NCBI RefSeq assembly: GCF_900101345.1
Contig: NZ_FMUX01000001.1
Location: 310,001-374,000 of the forward strand
Source of the DNA: Desulfoluna spongiiphila
GTDB taxonomy: Bacteria; Desulfobacterota; Desulfobacteria; Desulfobacterales; Desulfolunaceae
Length of the DNA: 64,000 nucleotides
Reading direction: 5' to 3'
Numbering within the stretch: the stretch's first letter is position 1; every line of letters begins with the position of its first letter. Both the position numbers and the translations under genes were made by a program. The notes beneath the pieces were generated by a model that was not told where the DNA came from, did not search any database, and was given only the letters and a program-made list of their open reading frames with translations. Below are positions 9,745 to 18,531 of the stretch, one piece after another.

Positions 9745-10374
9745 TCACCCGGCCGACTCCAGCCCGGCCTCTGTCACCCCACGGAACAGGGCATCCGAGA
9801 CGTCAAGGAGTCCCGCGATGCGCTGAATAAGGGCCATCTCCATTTCCGAGGCGTCCCCATTGGCATGGGCCACACGTAGGGCGGACTCTAAGAGCATCCG
9901 CTTTTCGGCGTTGGTCAGATAAGGGGTGATGACCTTAAGCCGCTGGTCCAAGGCACCCGAATCGTCTTTCAGGTGACGCGCTTCATTGCGAAGGGCTTCA
10001 GGGTCCGCCGCCTCTCCGGTCACCTCCGCCACAATACTGGAAACAACCGCAACCTCCACGCAGGCCTCGGCATGCTCCCCTTCCATGTCCGCGCTCAGCA
10101 TGGCCAGAAGAACCGCCAGCAACGCAGGCTTGAGCCCCTCCCGGGACACTGTTGGGCTGAAGGCCGTCACATCCCGGTCAAACACCCCGCCGCATATGCC
10201 GCACTTCACCAGCCCCGAGTCTTTGGAACGCCTGTGGACCGGGACGCCAAGCACCCGGGTTACCGTCAATGTATCCATCCCCAGACACACCGCGGTCTGA
10301 CGACACCCGGGGCAGTAAAACTCGCCCCGGGGGATGCACCTGTACCTGTCGCTTCGCCCAAACAAAAATTTCAC
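9745..10374 (-). CDS. Zinc-ribbon protein with TerB-like domain
   Basis: 209 residues. Cys21-x2-Cys24 and Cys58-x2-Cys61 form a probable zinc ribbon in the first third. From about residue 80 on it is all-helical with acidic patches and a NAEKRMLLESALRVAHANGDASEME stretch (quoted in part) that resembles the TerB/DjlA-type helical domain. Its role is unknown. The start ATG overlaps the stop of the upstream pseudouridine synthase by four bases, so the two are co-translated. I infer the domain by eye only. Confidence 0.65.
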   Translation of the reverse strand: MKFLFGRSDRYRCIPRGEFYCPGCRQTAVCLGMDTLTVTRVLGVPVHRRSKDSGLVKCGICGGVFDRDVTAFSPTVSREGLKPALLAVLLAMLSADMEGEHAEACVEVAVVSSIVAEVTGEAADPEALRNEARHLKDDSGALDQRLKVITPYLTNAEKRMLLESALRVAHANGDASEMEMALIQRIAGLLDVSDALFRGVTEAGLESAG

Positions 10375-11132
10375 CTGCGTCGTTGCCCCTTTCCGGAGCC
10401 GACTCCGGTGCGTTTCAATAATTCGGCGACTTCTCCTTCAGAGAGATGGCGCCACTGGCCGGGTTTCAAGTTCCCCAGCCGAATATTGGCCATGCGCACC
10501 CGCTTGAGGGCCACCACCTCATGCCCCACCACCTGGGCCATGCGTCTGATCTGGCGATTCTTCCCCTCTTTGAGCACCATGGTGTACCGGTCTTTGGCCT
10601 CACGGCGAATCCTGCAGGGCCGGGTCATACCCTCTTTAAGACGGATGCCCCCCTCCATACGCGCGAGCTCCGAGCCGGAAATCTCTGCTGCCACGCGGAC
10701 CCGGTACTCCTTTTCGTGATCAAAGGAAGGGTGGGAAAGCCGATGATGGATCCTTCCGTCGTTGGTGAGAATAAGGAGCCCGGACGAGTCCTGATCCAAC
10801 CGCCCCACCGGAAACACACGCTCCGGAACGTCCACGAGGTCCGTCACCACCTTTGCGTCCCCGTGGTTGCAGGAGGTGATCACCCCTAAGGGCTTATTCA
10901 GGACAAGGTAGACTCTCTTCTCCTCGGCGCGAACCGCCTTTCCATTCACACAGACCTCATCCGATTCGGGATCCACACGGGTTCCGAGCTCCGTCACCAC
11001 CCGGCTGTTTACCGTTACGGCCCCGTCTTTGATCAGCGTCTCGGCAGCTCGCCTGGAACAGACCCCTGCATGGGCCAGGTATTTCTGCAGGCGCACCCCC
11101 TGAATTTCAGTCACAACCCCTTCTCCTTCCAA
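10371..11132 (-). CDS. 23S rRNA pseudouridine synthase, RsuA/RluB family
   Basis: Isomerises a uridine of rRNA to pseudouridine. 253 residues: N-terminal S4 RNA-binding domain (about 12-60, RLQKYLAHAGVCSRR), then the catalytic domain with GRLDQDSSG (110-118) in which Asp113 is the expected nucleophile, and the KEGKNRQIRRM motif near the end that is diagnostic of RsuA/RluB/RluE/RluF. RluB (23S U2605) is the most likely member, but RsuA cannot be excluded. Co-transcribed with the TerB-like gene. Confidence 0.88.
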   Translation of the reverse strand: MEGEGVVTEIQGVRLQKYLAHAGVCSRRAAETLIKDGAVTVNSRVVTELGTRVDPESDEVCVNGKAVRAEEKRVYLVLNKPLGVITSCNHGDAKVVTDLVDVPERVFPVGRLDQDSSGLLILTNDGRIHHRLSHPSFDHEKEYRVRVAAEISGSELARMEGGIRLKEGMTRPCRIRREAKDRYTMVLKEGKNRQIRRMAQVVGHEVVALKRVRMANIRLGNLKPGQWRHLSEGEVAELLKRTGVGSGKGQRRR

Positions 11133-11262
11133 AGAGCGGTTGAATCCGCCCCGTTTCTTCTATATACCTAATGCGTGACTTGGGCCATGTTGCGACCCAA
11201 AGATACGGGGCCGTGCCGGCAATGCGCCACGCCCCTTACCCTATGTACAGGAAACATCTGAA

Positions 11263-11454
11263 ATGTTCAATCAAACCGACACACACGGGGAGTGCCCGGA
11301 ATGCGGAAGCCCCCTTGAAGTGCAACGCTCATGAACCCGCGTTACCTTCCGTTGCAGGTCCTGCAACACAAGCTTTCGCCCCGAAAGGCTCAAGGAACTC
11401 ATCGACGAAGCCTTTGAACGGAAAATGGCCTGCGTGCCCATCAACCGCATCTGA
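11263..11454 (+). CDS. Small dual-CxxC selenoprotein (UGA at codon 24)
   Basis: An open frame starting ATG 11263 reads MFNQTDTHGECPECGSPLEV..., reaches TGA at 11332-11334 (codon 24) and continues in frame for 39 more codons to TGA at 11452-11454, giving 63 residues if the first TGA is selenocysteine. Cys11-x2-Cys14 and Cys31-x2-Cys34 flank Sec24. The second half (TRVTFRCRSCNTSF) continues the same zinc-ribbon-like fold. The layout matches the small 'dual CXXC motif (seleno)protein' family I recall from genome annotation; function unknown. AGGAAA precedes the start. truA begins one base after the stop, suggesting coupling. A strong SECIS-like hairpin follows the TGA (separate entry). Confidence 0.82.
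11351..11367 (+). promoter_or_regulatory. SECIS-like hairpin of the small selenoprotein
   Basis: Perfect arms GTTGCAG (11351-11357) and CTGCAAC (11361-11367) around loop GTC. The loop starts with G and lies 24 bases after the TGA (11332-11334), within the window used by bacterial SelB. The ten bases GTTGCAGGTC are, from memory, identical to the apical part of the E. coli fdhF SECIS. Confidence 0.8.
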
Positions 11455-11455
11455 T

Positions 11456-12271
11456 ATGGAAACCACCTTCAGACTCACCATCGGATACCACGGAACGCCT
11501 TATGCCGGCTGGCAGATCCAACCCGATCAGCCCACGGTTCAACAGGCCATCCAGGAGGCCCTCACCCGCATGCTCACCCGGCCTGTGACGGTCATCGCCT
11601 CTGGCCGCACCGACTCCGGTGTCCACGCCGTGGCACAGGTGGCCCATTTCAAGGCAGATACCGCCATCCCTGCGGAAAAATTCCAGGATGCCTTGAACAG
11701 CATGCTCCCCGAGAGCATCACCATCCACGCATGCGAAAAGGTCCCCGAGACCTTTCACGCACGGTTCAACGCCAGGCGCAAGCGCTACACATACCGCATC
11801 ATCAACCGCCCCGTGGCCCCGGCCGTGAGTGCCGACACCTTCTGGCACATCCGGAACCCCCTGGATATCGCCGCCATGAAACAGGCGGCCGCACACCTTC
11901 AAGGCACCCATGATTTCAAGGCCTTCGAAGGAACGGGCAGCCCCCGGGCCACCACCGTGCGCACCCTCTTTGAGGCCTGCGTCCACGACCACGGTCAGGG
12001 ACTCGTCACCCTCACCTTTTGCGGCAGCGGATTTCTCAAGTTCATGGTGAGAAACCTGGTGGGCACCCTGGTGGATGTGGGACTCTCCCGCACCACCCCG
12101 GGCGAATTCAAGGCAATCCTTGAATCCTGCAATCGACAACATGCCGGTGCCACCGCCCCATCCCGGGGCCTCTTCCTGGTTCGGGTGGCGTATGAAGATA
12201 CGCCCCACGCTCCGAGAGAGTTCACCGACTCCCCCCTCTACCCCGCCGGCCTCTGGCTGGGGCCCTGTTAG
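11456..12271 (+). CDS. truA: tRNA pseudouridine(38-40) synthase
   Basis: Forms pseudouridine in the anticodon stem-loop of tRNAs. From the ATG at 11456 the protein has 271 residues with the TruA motif GRTDSGVHA (50-58), where Asp53 is the catalytic residue, and KRYTYRI and VRNLVGTL(V) motifs. The frame stays open upstream, but that stretch is the selenoprotein gene in another frame. It follows that gene at once and the HAD phosphatase comes 11 bases later, suggesting one operon. Confidence 0.95.
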   Translation: METTFRLTIGYHGTPYAGWQIQPDQPTVQQAIQEALTRMLTRPVTVIASGRTDSGVHAVAQVAHFKADTAIPAEKFQDALNSMLPESITIHACEKVPETFHARFNARRKRYTYRIINRPVAPAVSADTFWHIRNPLDIAAMKQAAAHLQGTHDFKAFEGTGSPRATTVRTLFEACVHDHGQGLVTLTFCGSGFLKFMVRNLVGTLVDVGLSRTTPGEFKAILESCNRQHAGATAPSRGLFLVRVAYEDTPHAPREFTDSPLYPAGLWLGPC

Positions 12272-12282
12272 GAGATACACAC

Positions 12283-12942
12283 ATGACATCAAAAATCAAA
12301 GGGGTCGTCTTTGACCTGGACGGCACCCTCATCGACTCTCTGGAAGAGATCGCCACCGCCACCAACCGCACCCTGGAGGCCTTTGGCTACCCCACCCACC
12401 CGGAAGAAGCCTTCAAGTACTTTGCCGGCCACGGAGCCCGGGTGCTGGTGGAACGGGCCGCCCCCAAGGACGTAGTCGCCGACCCCCATCGTTTCGAACC
12501 CCTGCTGGAACGATTTCTCTCTGCCTACCACCGGCTCACCGGGACCATCGCCCATCCCTACGAAGGGATCCCCGACCTTCTTACCGCCCTGGCCGAGAGA
12601 GGCATCAAGCTCTTTGTCCTCACCAACAAACCCCACGAGTCCGCCGGGGAGTGTGTCGCCGACATCATGCCCCACTGGGCCTTTGACCAGGTCCTCGGCG
12701 CACGGGACAACGTTCCCAGAAAACCCGACCCCGCAGGGGCCGTGGAGATCCTTGAAACAACCGGCATCAAAGGCGAAGAGATGCTCTACCTGGGCGATAC
12801 CGCCGTGGACATGAAAACCGCCGTCGGCGCAGGCATGGTCCCCGTGGGCGTCCTCTGGGGCTTCCGTGAAAGAAAAGAACTCGAAGAGAGCGGCGCCAAA
12901 CACCTCATCAACCATCCCCTGGAGCTGCTCGAGCTGCTGTAA
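12283..12942 (+). CDS. HAD-family phosphatase, phosphoglycolate phosphatase-like
   Basis: 219 residues. Motif I DLDGTL (11-16) gives the nucleophile Asp11 and acid/base Asp13; motif II LTNKP and motif III KPDPAGA plus YLGDTAVDMKTA (motif IV) are all present. A helical cap between motifs I and II fits the subclass of Gph. 2-Phosphoglycolate is the likely substrate, but other small sugar phosphates are possible. Last gene of the truA group; a terminator lies 145 bases downstream. Confidence 0.85.
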   Translation: MTSKIKGVVFDLDGTLIDSLEEIATATNRTLEAFGYPTHPEEAFKYFAGHGARVLVERAAPKDVVADPHRFEPLLERFLSAYHRLTGTIAHPYEGIPDLLTALAERGIKLFVLTNKPHESAGECVADIMPHWAFDQVLGARDNVPRKPDPAGAVEILETTGIKGEEMLYLGDTAVDMKTAVGAGMVPVGVLWGFRERKELEESGAKHLINHPLELLELL

Positions 12943-12965
12943 AAAACAAAACAGACAAAAGCAAT

Positions 12966-13075
12966 GCCTCCGGCGGCCAGGGGCTAAGCCCCTGGACCCC
13001 AGGTTCGCGAATGCTCTTTCGCCTTCGTGCCTCAGGCTCATCACATTCGCTGACGGGCTGACGCCCGTGCCTTAC
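12966..13075. repeat. Half-copy of the GCCTCCGGCGG dispersed repeat
   Basis: Begins with GCCTCCGGCGGC and continues with GGTTCGCGAATGC...TTCGCCTTCGTGCCTCAGGC, matching internal parts of the copies at 20.0, 42.0 and 51.8 kb. No closing inverted end is present. Another related stretch in the opposite orientation is at about 13140-13212. See the finding on this family. Confidence 0.6.
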
Positions 13076-13085
13076 AAATAAAGAA

Positions 13086-13124
13086 GGGAGATCACGTCAC
13101 AGCGACGTGGTCTCCCTTTTTTTT
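13086..13124 (+). terminator. Intrinsic terminator downstream of the HAD gene
   Basis: Thirteen-pair stem GGGAGATCACGTC / GACGTGGTCTCCC (one G-T pair) with loop ACAGC and eight T. Confidence 0.88.
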
Positions 13125-13214
13125 ATCCAACACCCTACGTTTTCCCCACGGGCGAAGCCCGTACGCGAATGCGACGCAGGCGAGGAACGAGCCCAAGGAG
13201 CATTCGCAATCGAT

Positions 13215-15026
13215 TTATCCCCTGGTTTTCATGCGCTCTACCTGGCGGTTGTAGGTGGCGATGACGTCCCGGCGTTCCAGCATGCCGATGAGGATGCCCG
13301 CGTCATGCTCCTGCACCACGGGCAGGCTGTCGATGTTCTTCGTGGTGAATTTCTGTAGAACAGCGTTTAAATCTTCGGACGGGGTGGTGGAAATGATCTC
13401 GGTGGTGGCAATGTCCCGCATCACGATAAGATGCTCCACCTCTTTGAGAAAAATCACGCTCCGGATGTCTGTTGACGAGAAGATACCCACCAGGCGTTCT
13501 TCTTTGTTCATCACGGGAAAGTAGTGCTGCTTGGTCTCCGAGAAGAACCGCTTGAAGGCAAGAAACCCCATCTCTTCATGGACGTGGGGGACCTGTTTCA
13601 CCGCAGGCATCAGGTCCTTCACCCGAATCTTCTGGAGAATGTCCACCATAAACTCACCGGCATGGGCCGGAGAGTCCACCTTGGTCTTCACCTGGTTCTC
13701 GAAAATGGTGAACTTCTGGCCCATGAGATAACAGATGGAGCAGACCATGAGGCTCGGAAGCAAAAGATGGTACGAGTTGGTCATCTCGCTGACAAAAATG
13801 ATGGTGGAAATTGGGGTGTTGGAGACGGCTGTGAAAAAACCGGCCATGCCCACAATGATAAAGGCCCCGGGGGCCGTCACCACGCCCGGCATGATCTGGT
13901 GGAAGATCTGGCCCACCACGCCGCCCATGGCACCGCCGATGACCACCGACGGCCCGAAGACCCCGCCGCTGCCCCCGGATCCGATGGAAAAGGAGGTGGT
14001 GAAGATCTTGCCGATGGCAAGGGTCAAAAGCATGGTGATGGGCAACCCCGTGGTCAGGGCTGTCTGGATAAACCCATAGCCGAAGGCCAGGGTATGGGAA
14101 AAGAAAAACCCGATGATTCCCGTGCAAAGCCCGCCCATGGCCGGTTTCAGGTGGTTGGGCACTCCGGTGAGGTTCTTGAACACTTTTTCCGTGCCGTAGA
14201 ACACCTTCACGTAGAACCAGCCCGTGGCCACGAGCACCCCGGCCAGGACCAGGTAGGGCCCAAGCTCCAGGGGATTCCGAAAAAGAAAATCCGGCGATTC
14301 AAAAAGAGAGCCCCAGCCGAAAACCAGGCAGTAGACACAGTACGCCACCACCGAGGAGATCCCCGCCGGAATGATGACGTCGGACTCAAACTCGGGGTCC
14401 CGGTAGAGAACCTCCGAGGCGAACAGAGCCCCTGCCAGAGGGGCACGGAAGATACTGCCCACCCCTGCGCCGATACCCGCGGCCATCATGATGCGCCGCT
14501 CCCTGTCCGACAGATTGAACCGCGTGGCCAGAAACGAGGCAAACCCCGCCCCGATCTGGGCAATGGGGCCTTCCCGGCCGCCGGAGCCACCCGTGGTCAG
14601 GGTGATGGTGGAGGCAATGGTTTTGATGATGGGCACCCGGCTTCGGATGAAGCCGCCCTTGTTGTGGTAGGCGTCGATGGCGGCATCGGTGCCGTGACCT
14701 TCGGCCTCAGGGGCAAAGGTATAGACAAGCCAACCGCTGACAAGCCCGCCCATGGCGGGAAGAAACAGAAGAATCCACCGGTTGAAGGGGCGGGTGGTGG
14801 GAACGAGCAGGTGGTGCTCACCGGCGGGGGGTGTCGGTCGATACCCCGCCATAAAATCCATAAAATAATGAATCCCCAACTGGCAGAGGTAATGAAAAAG
14901 AACCGACCCGCATCCGGCGATAAGGCCTATGATCAGAAAATAAGAGAACCACTTGCCGGCGTTGTAGATCCCTTCTCGACCCCGGGCGCCTTTGGTCAAC
15001 AAGACCATAAAAACTCCAATGGACAT
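13215..15026 (-). CDS. ClC-family chloride channel/antiporter with CBS pair
   Basis: 603 residues. The ClC selectivity-filter motifs are present: GGSGGREGP at about 146-154 with the gating glutamate, then GSGGSGGVFGPS. About ten hydrophobic segments fill residues 25-430. The C-terminal 130 residues form two CBS domains (IRVKDLMPAV... and MRDIATTEIISTTPSED), which usually bind nucleotides and regulate gating. Whether it is a channel or a H+/Cl- exchanger is not decided by the visible residues. Stands alone. Confidence 0.92.
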   Translation of the reverse strand: MSIGVFMVLLTKGARGREGIYNAGKWFSYFLIIGLIAGCGSVLFHYLCQLGIHYFMDFMAGYRPTPPAGEHHLLVPTTRPFNRWILLFLPAMGGLVSGWLVYTFAPEAEGHGTDAAIDAYHNKGGFIRSRVPIIKTIASTITLTTGGSGGREGPIAQIGAGFASFLATRFNLSDRERRIMMAAGIGAGVGSIFRAPLAGALFASEVLYRDPEFESDVIIPAGISSVVAYCVYCLVFGWGSLFESPDFLFRNPLELGPYLVLAGVLVATGWFYVKVFYGTEKVFKNLTGVPNHLKPAMGGLCTGIIGFFFSHTLAFGYGFIQTALTTGLPITMLLTLAIGKIFTTSFSIGSGGSGGVFGPSVVIGGAMGGVVGQIFHQIMPGVVTAPGAFIIVGMAGFFTAVSNTPISTIIFVSEMTNSYHLLLPSLMVCSICYLMGQKFTIFENQVKTKVDSPAHAGEFMVDILQKIRVKDLMPAVKQVPHVHEEMGFLAFKRFFSETKQHYFPVMNKEERLVGIFSSTDIRSVIFLKEVEHLIVMRDIATTEIISTTPSEDLNAVLQKFTTKNIDSLPVVQEHDAGILIGMLERRDVIATYNRQVERMKTRG

Positions 15027-15126
15027 TCATATGTGCCGCCCCGACCCAAAAAGGCCGGGGCTTTCAAAATAAACCGGGGGCCCGCACAGACAGGCCGACC
15101 CCCGGGTGCCTTAAAAAGAGCCGGGA

Positions 15127-16437
15127 TCAGCCCGCGAGGTCCTGCACACCTTTATATATGGTATCAAAAAGTTCATGCACGTCGTCGAGCTCAATACAGG
15201 AGAAAGCCACCCGAAGGTCCGTGGCCCCCAGAGAGATGAGCCCCACCCCGTAGGTGTCAAGGAGGTGAAGCCTCAGGGTTTCGGCATCGGTATTCGCAAG
15301 ACGGATGCACATGAAGTAACCTGAGTTAAAGGGGTAAACGCTCCAGGCGTCTGCATACTTGGGATCCCGGGACACCTCGGCCACCTTGTTGGCCCGTGCC
15401 TTGAGGATCTCACCCTTGGCTTCCTTGGAGGCGGCATACCCTTCGGTCTGCATGGCCTTCAAGACAATGGACTGGCTCAGGTGGGAGGCGTTGGAGACGC
15501 TGCCGCGAACGGCACCGGCTGTCTTCTTCTCCAGGGCCTCGTAGACAGCGGCCTGGTTGTCGCAGGCGGGGATGCCGTAGGTCAGAAAGCCCACGCGAAG
15601 GCCCCAGACGTAATCCTCTTTGGTGGCTCCGTCCATCTTGATGGCCATGAGGCGCTCGTGGCGACCGGTGATGAGAGAAAAGATAGACTCCTTGAGCACA
15701 TCCTCCTCGTAAAACAGGCCGAAGTAGGCATCGTCGGTGACGGCGATGACATTGGTCCCGCCCTTGGCCACCTCTTCAAGGATGTCGGCGATCTTAGCCG
15801 CCTCGGCCTTGGTCACCGTGTAGCCGGTGGGGTTCTGGGGAAAGTTGAGGAGCACAATGATCTTGTCCCGGGCCGCCGCCTCTTCCTTCACCTTGGCCTG
15901 AAACGCATCGAGATCAAAACCGCCCGCCTCGGTAAAGAGGTTGTACTTGGACAGGGTCGCCCCTTTTCGAACAGAGAGAATCAGGTTGTAGTTGCCCCAC
16001 ATCATGTTCGGCAGGATCACCACGTCTCCGGGATCGACCCAGACGTCGGCCATGACGCTGATGGCCTGGGTGATGCCGCAGGCCACCACGGGCAGGCTCA
16101 CTTCAGCACCTGCCAGGGAGGGGTTCTTTTCATACATCGCCTCTTTCCAGGCGCTGCGGAGACCGGGGATGCCGAAAGAGGGGGCATAGGTCAGGCTGTT
16201 TTCCGGCGCCAGCCCCTCGATGCTGTCCATGACGGACGGAAGACGCATGATCCCGCCCTCTTCCTTGGCGATGCCGATGGTGGCGTTGATCCGGTGCGCT
16301 TTTTGTTTTGCTTCAGCGGACTGGCTCAGGATCCCTTTTGGGAAAAAAAGATTTTTACCAACCTCTGACAACATCTCCATCAGATGACCGTTACCCTGGG
16401 CGATCTCTTCATTCAGCTGTCTGGCGATTTCGTTCAT
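15127..16437 (-). CDS. PLP-dependent class I/II aminotransferase
   Basis: 436 residues. Fold-type-I aminotransferase: NFPQNPTGYTV (PLP/substrate region), TDDAYFGLFY, and the likely Schiff-base lysine in AIKMDGATKEDYVWGLRVGF. An aspartate- or aromatic-type donor is plausible from the overall resemblance; the substrate cannot be read from sequence. The N-terminal 60 residues are unusually extended (GNGHLMEML...FFPKGILSQSAEA). Single gene on the minus strand. Confidence 0.85.
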   Translation of the reverse strand: MNEIARQLNEEIAQGNGHLMEMLSEVGKNLFFPKGILSQSAEAKQKAHRINATIGIAKEEGGIMRLPSVMDSIEGLAPENSLTYAPSFGIPGLRSAWKEAMYEKNPSLAGAEVSLPVVACGITQAISVMADVWVDPGDVVILPNMMWGNYNLILSVRKGATLSKYNLFTEAGGFDLDAFQAKVKEEAAARDKIIVLLNFPQNPTGYTVTKAEAAKIADILEEVAKGGTNVIAVTDDAYFGLFYEEDVLKESIFSLITGRHERLMAIKMDGATKEDYVWGLRVGFLTYGIPACDNQAAVYEALEKKTAGAVRGSVSNASHLSQSIVLKAMQTEGYAASKEAKGEILKARANKVAEVSRDPKYADAWSVYPFNSGYFMCIRLANTDAETLRLHLLDTYGVGLISLGATDLRVAFSCIELDDVHELFDTIYKGVQDLAG

Positions 16438-16560
16438 GGATCAGGCTCCTTCAAATCTGTGTCGGTTCAACACATCCGATGTGGGCCGGGCCACATCTAA
16501 TCGTATACGTGTCATGCGGCAAGGTGCCGCCCCTATTCTCCAGGCAAAAACCAAAAGATA

Positions 16561-16610
16561 AAAAAACCCCCGTCATTGAACCACAAAGGTAGAAAGGGCG
16601 GGGGTTTTTG
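16561..16610. terminator. Bidirectional terminator-like inverted repeat
   Basis: AAAACCCCCG and CGGGGGTTTT arms 26 bases apart between the aminotransferase start and the end of the cysteine-rich gene; flanked by A and T runs. On the minus strand it would end the cysteine-rich gene. Confidence 0.7.
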
Positions 16611-16660
16611 AATCGTCCGAAAAGGCGCATCTATGATCGGCTCTGCATCGACTCGATACG

Positions 16661-16939
16661 CTATCTTCCCCCACGCTTTGAAGCTTTGATGGGGTTGATC
16701 TTCTGCTTCTTCTCTTCGATCACGTTCTTCACGTGGGTGGCAAGGTTGCAGTTGCCGTTTTTCCAGCGTGCGTCGGGATCGGGTGCGGACGTACAGTATT
16801 TTTCGGAAGCAAATTCACCGACACGGCCGCAGCCTTCGCATTTTTCGATGATGGGTTTGCAGACGCCGCCCTCGTAAGAGCAACCGCTTTTGGTCATGAA
16901 AGGGCAATCACTGCCGTTTCGAACTGTTGTACAAATCAT
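16661..16939 (-). CDS. Small cysteine-rich protein (PxxKW-like)
   Basis: 92 residues from the ATG at 16939 (MICTTVRNGSDCPF), preceded by GGAGAG. It has nine cysteines, including CEGCGR and CxxxGGVC patterns, and a C-terminal PDARWKNGNCNLATH segment that recalls the 'PxxKW family cysteine-rich protein' of deltaproteobacteria (here PxxRW). Such a pattern suggests metal or Fe-S binding; function is unknown. The frame extends 34 codons upstream but with no family-like sequence. Confidence 0.7.
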   Translation of the reverse strand: MICTTVRNGSDCPFMTKSGCSYEGGVCKPIIEKCEGCGRVGEFASEKYCTSAPDPDARWKNGNCNLATHVKNVIEEKKQKINPIKASKRGGR

Positions 16940-17352
16940 TGGATATACTCTCCATATCACAGATTTTGGCCAATAGGCCGACTCATGGTATCTCAATAGA
17001 TCAAAATTAAACCAAATATTTATAAAAGAACTGACCCCCATTTGTCAAATTCAAATTCATGGGGGCTTTCAAAAAACAGGCCAAAGCCCCTTTGGCAATG
17101 CCGGAGGCCAGGTCGCGGCAAGGCCGTGAGGCCCGGGGCTTGGCCCCTCCTCGAAAGGCCGCGTTTCAAATGATCTCCCCCCAGGGTCTCACCCGCCTTT
17201 TTCCCTTGATCTTTGGCCCGTTTGATGCCACTTACGAAGGAAGGTGCTGACCCGATCCTTTGAAAGGCCAACACAAAACAACAACATCTTGGACACACAG
17301 TCCATATGTGTCCATGGTGTGCTTCCATACATACAGACGCAAGGACAACACC
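16940..17352. other. Intergenic region between the cysteine-rich gene and kdsD
   Basis: About 410 bases between divergent genes. A hairpin GGGGCTTT/AAAGCCCC (17062-17069, 17083-17090) is visible, without a T run of useful length. No convincing gene; the small frames lack family resemblance. Confidence 0.5.
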
Positions 17353-18330
17353 ATGAATCGAATCGAACAGGCCGCCGAGGTTATCCGCACCGAAGCAGAT
17401 GCCCTCCTCAACCTGACCCATAGACTTGACGACAACTTTGACAAGGCCGTTACAGCCATCCTTGAAAGCGAAGGGCGCGTGGTGATCACCGGCATCGGCA
17501 AATCCGGGCTCATCGGCCGGAAAATCGCCGCCACCTTGAGCAGCACCGGAACCCGCGCCGTCTTCATGCACCCGGTGGAAGCCATGCACGGCGACCTGGG
17601 CATGGTCTCCCCCCGGGACGTGGTTTTAGCCATCTCCAACAGCGGCGAAACCATTGAGCTCAACCACCTCCTGCCCAGCATAAAAGCCCTCGGGTGTCCG
17701 GTGGTGGCCTTCACGGGCAACCCCAAGTCCACCCTGGGTCAGCACGCGGACCTCGTCATCGACACCGGCGTGGAAAAGGAAGCCTGCCCCTTAGGCCTTG
17801 CCCCCACCTCAAGCACCACGGCACAACTCGCCATGGGCGACGCCCTCTCCGTGGTCCTCATCGATGCCAAGGGCTTCCAGCCCGACGATTTCAAGAAGTT
17901 CCACCCTGGCGGCGCCCTGGGGCAGCGACTCTCCCTGCAGGTCTCCGAGATGATGGTCACCGGAGACAAGATCCCCCTGGTCCCGGCCTCGGCCTCCATC
18001 GGGGAAGCCCTTACAGCTTTAGACGCCCTGCGCCTGGGCGCTGTCTTTGTCACCGGAGACGAAGGACTCCTTCTGGGGCTTCTCTCCGACGGAGATGTCC
18101 GCCACCTCATGGCAGGAGAAGGGTTCGATTTGACCCGCCCCGTCTCCGAGGTGATGACCCGGTCTCCCCGTTCCGTGGCCACAACGGCCCCTGCCTACGA
18201 CGCCCTGAACATGATGGAGGCACACCAGATCACGGTGCTGCCCGCCACCGACGAGCAAGGCCGCGTCAAGGGCCTGCTCCATCTCCATGACATCCTCGGA
18301 AAAGGTGCCTTCCAGTTCAACGGAAGCTAA
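17353..18330 (+). CDS. kdsD: D-arabinose 5-phosphate isomerase
   Basis: Makes arabinose 5-phosphate for Kdo in lipopolysaccharide, implying a Gram-negative outer membrane. 325 residues from the ATG at 17353: SIS domain with GIGKSG (47-52) and HPVEAMHGDLG (73-83), then two CBS domains (about 205-325), the standard KdsD/GutQ layout. An upstream in-frame ATG would add 31 non-conserved residues. No other Kdo genes are adjacent. Confidence 0.93.
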   Translation: MNRIEQAAEVIRTEADALLNLTHRLDDNFDKAVTAILESEGRVVITGIGKSGLIGRKIAATLSSTGTRAVFMHPVEAMHGDLGMVSPRDVVLAISNSGETIELNHLLPSIKALGCPVVAFTGNPKSTLGQHADLVIDTGVEKEACPLGLAPTSSTTAQLAMGDALSVVLIDAKGFQPDDFKKFHPGGALGQRLSLQVSEMMVTGDKIPLVPASASIGEALTALDALRLGAVFVTGDEGLLLGLLSDGDVRHLMAGEGFDLTRPVSEVMTRSPRSVATTAPAYDALNMMEAHQITVLPATDEQGRVKGLLHLHDILGKGAFQFNGS

Positions 18331-18531
18331 TCCGGCCCCTCCGGGCCGCAGCCTGCTGGCCCGACGGCAGGCTGCGGCCGAGCGATGCCAGCCCGCGCCC
18401 CTGAAAGGGGGCGCATCCGATTGCTTTTTGATAGAACCTTGATCCGCCAGCGGATCACCCTTGATACCGGTCCCCTCCCCTTCCGTTGCCGGAAAAGAGG
18501 GGCACATCGCCACGCCATGATGGGAGTGATT

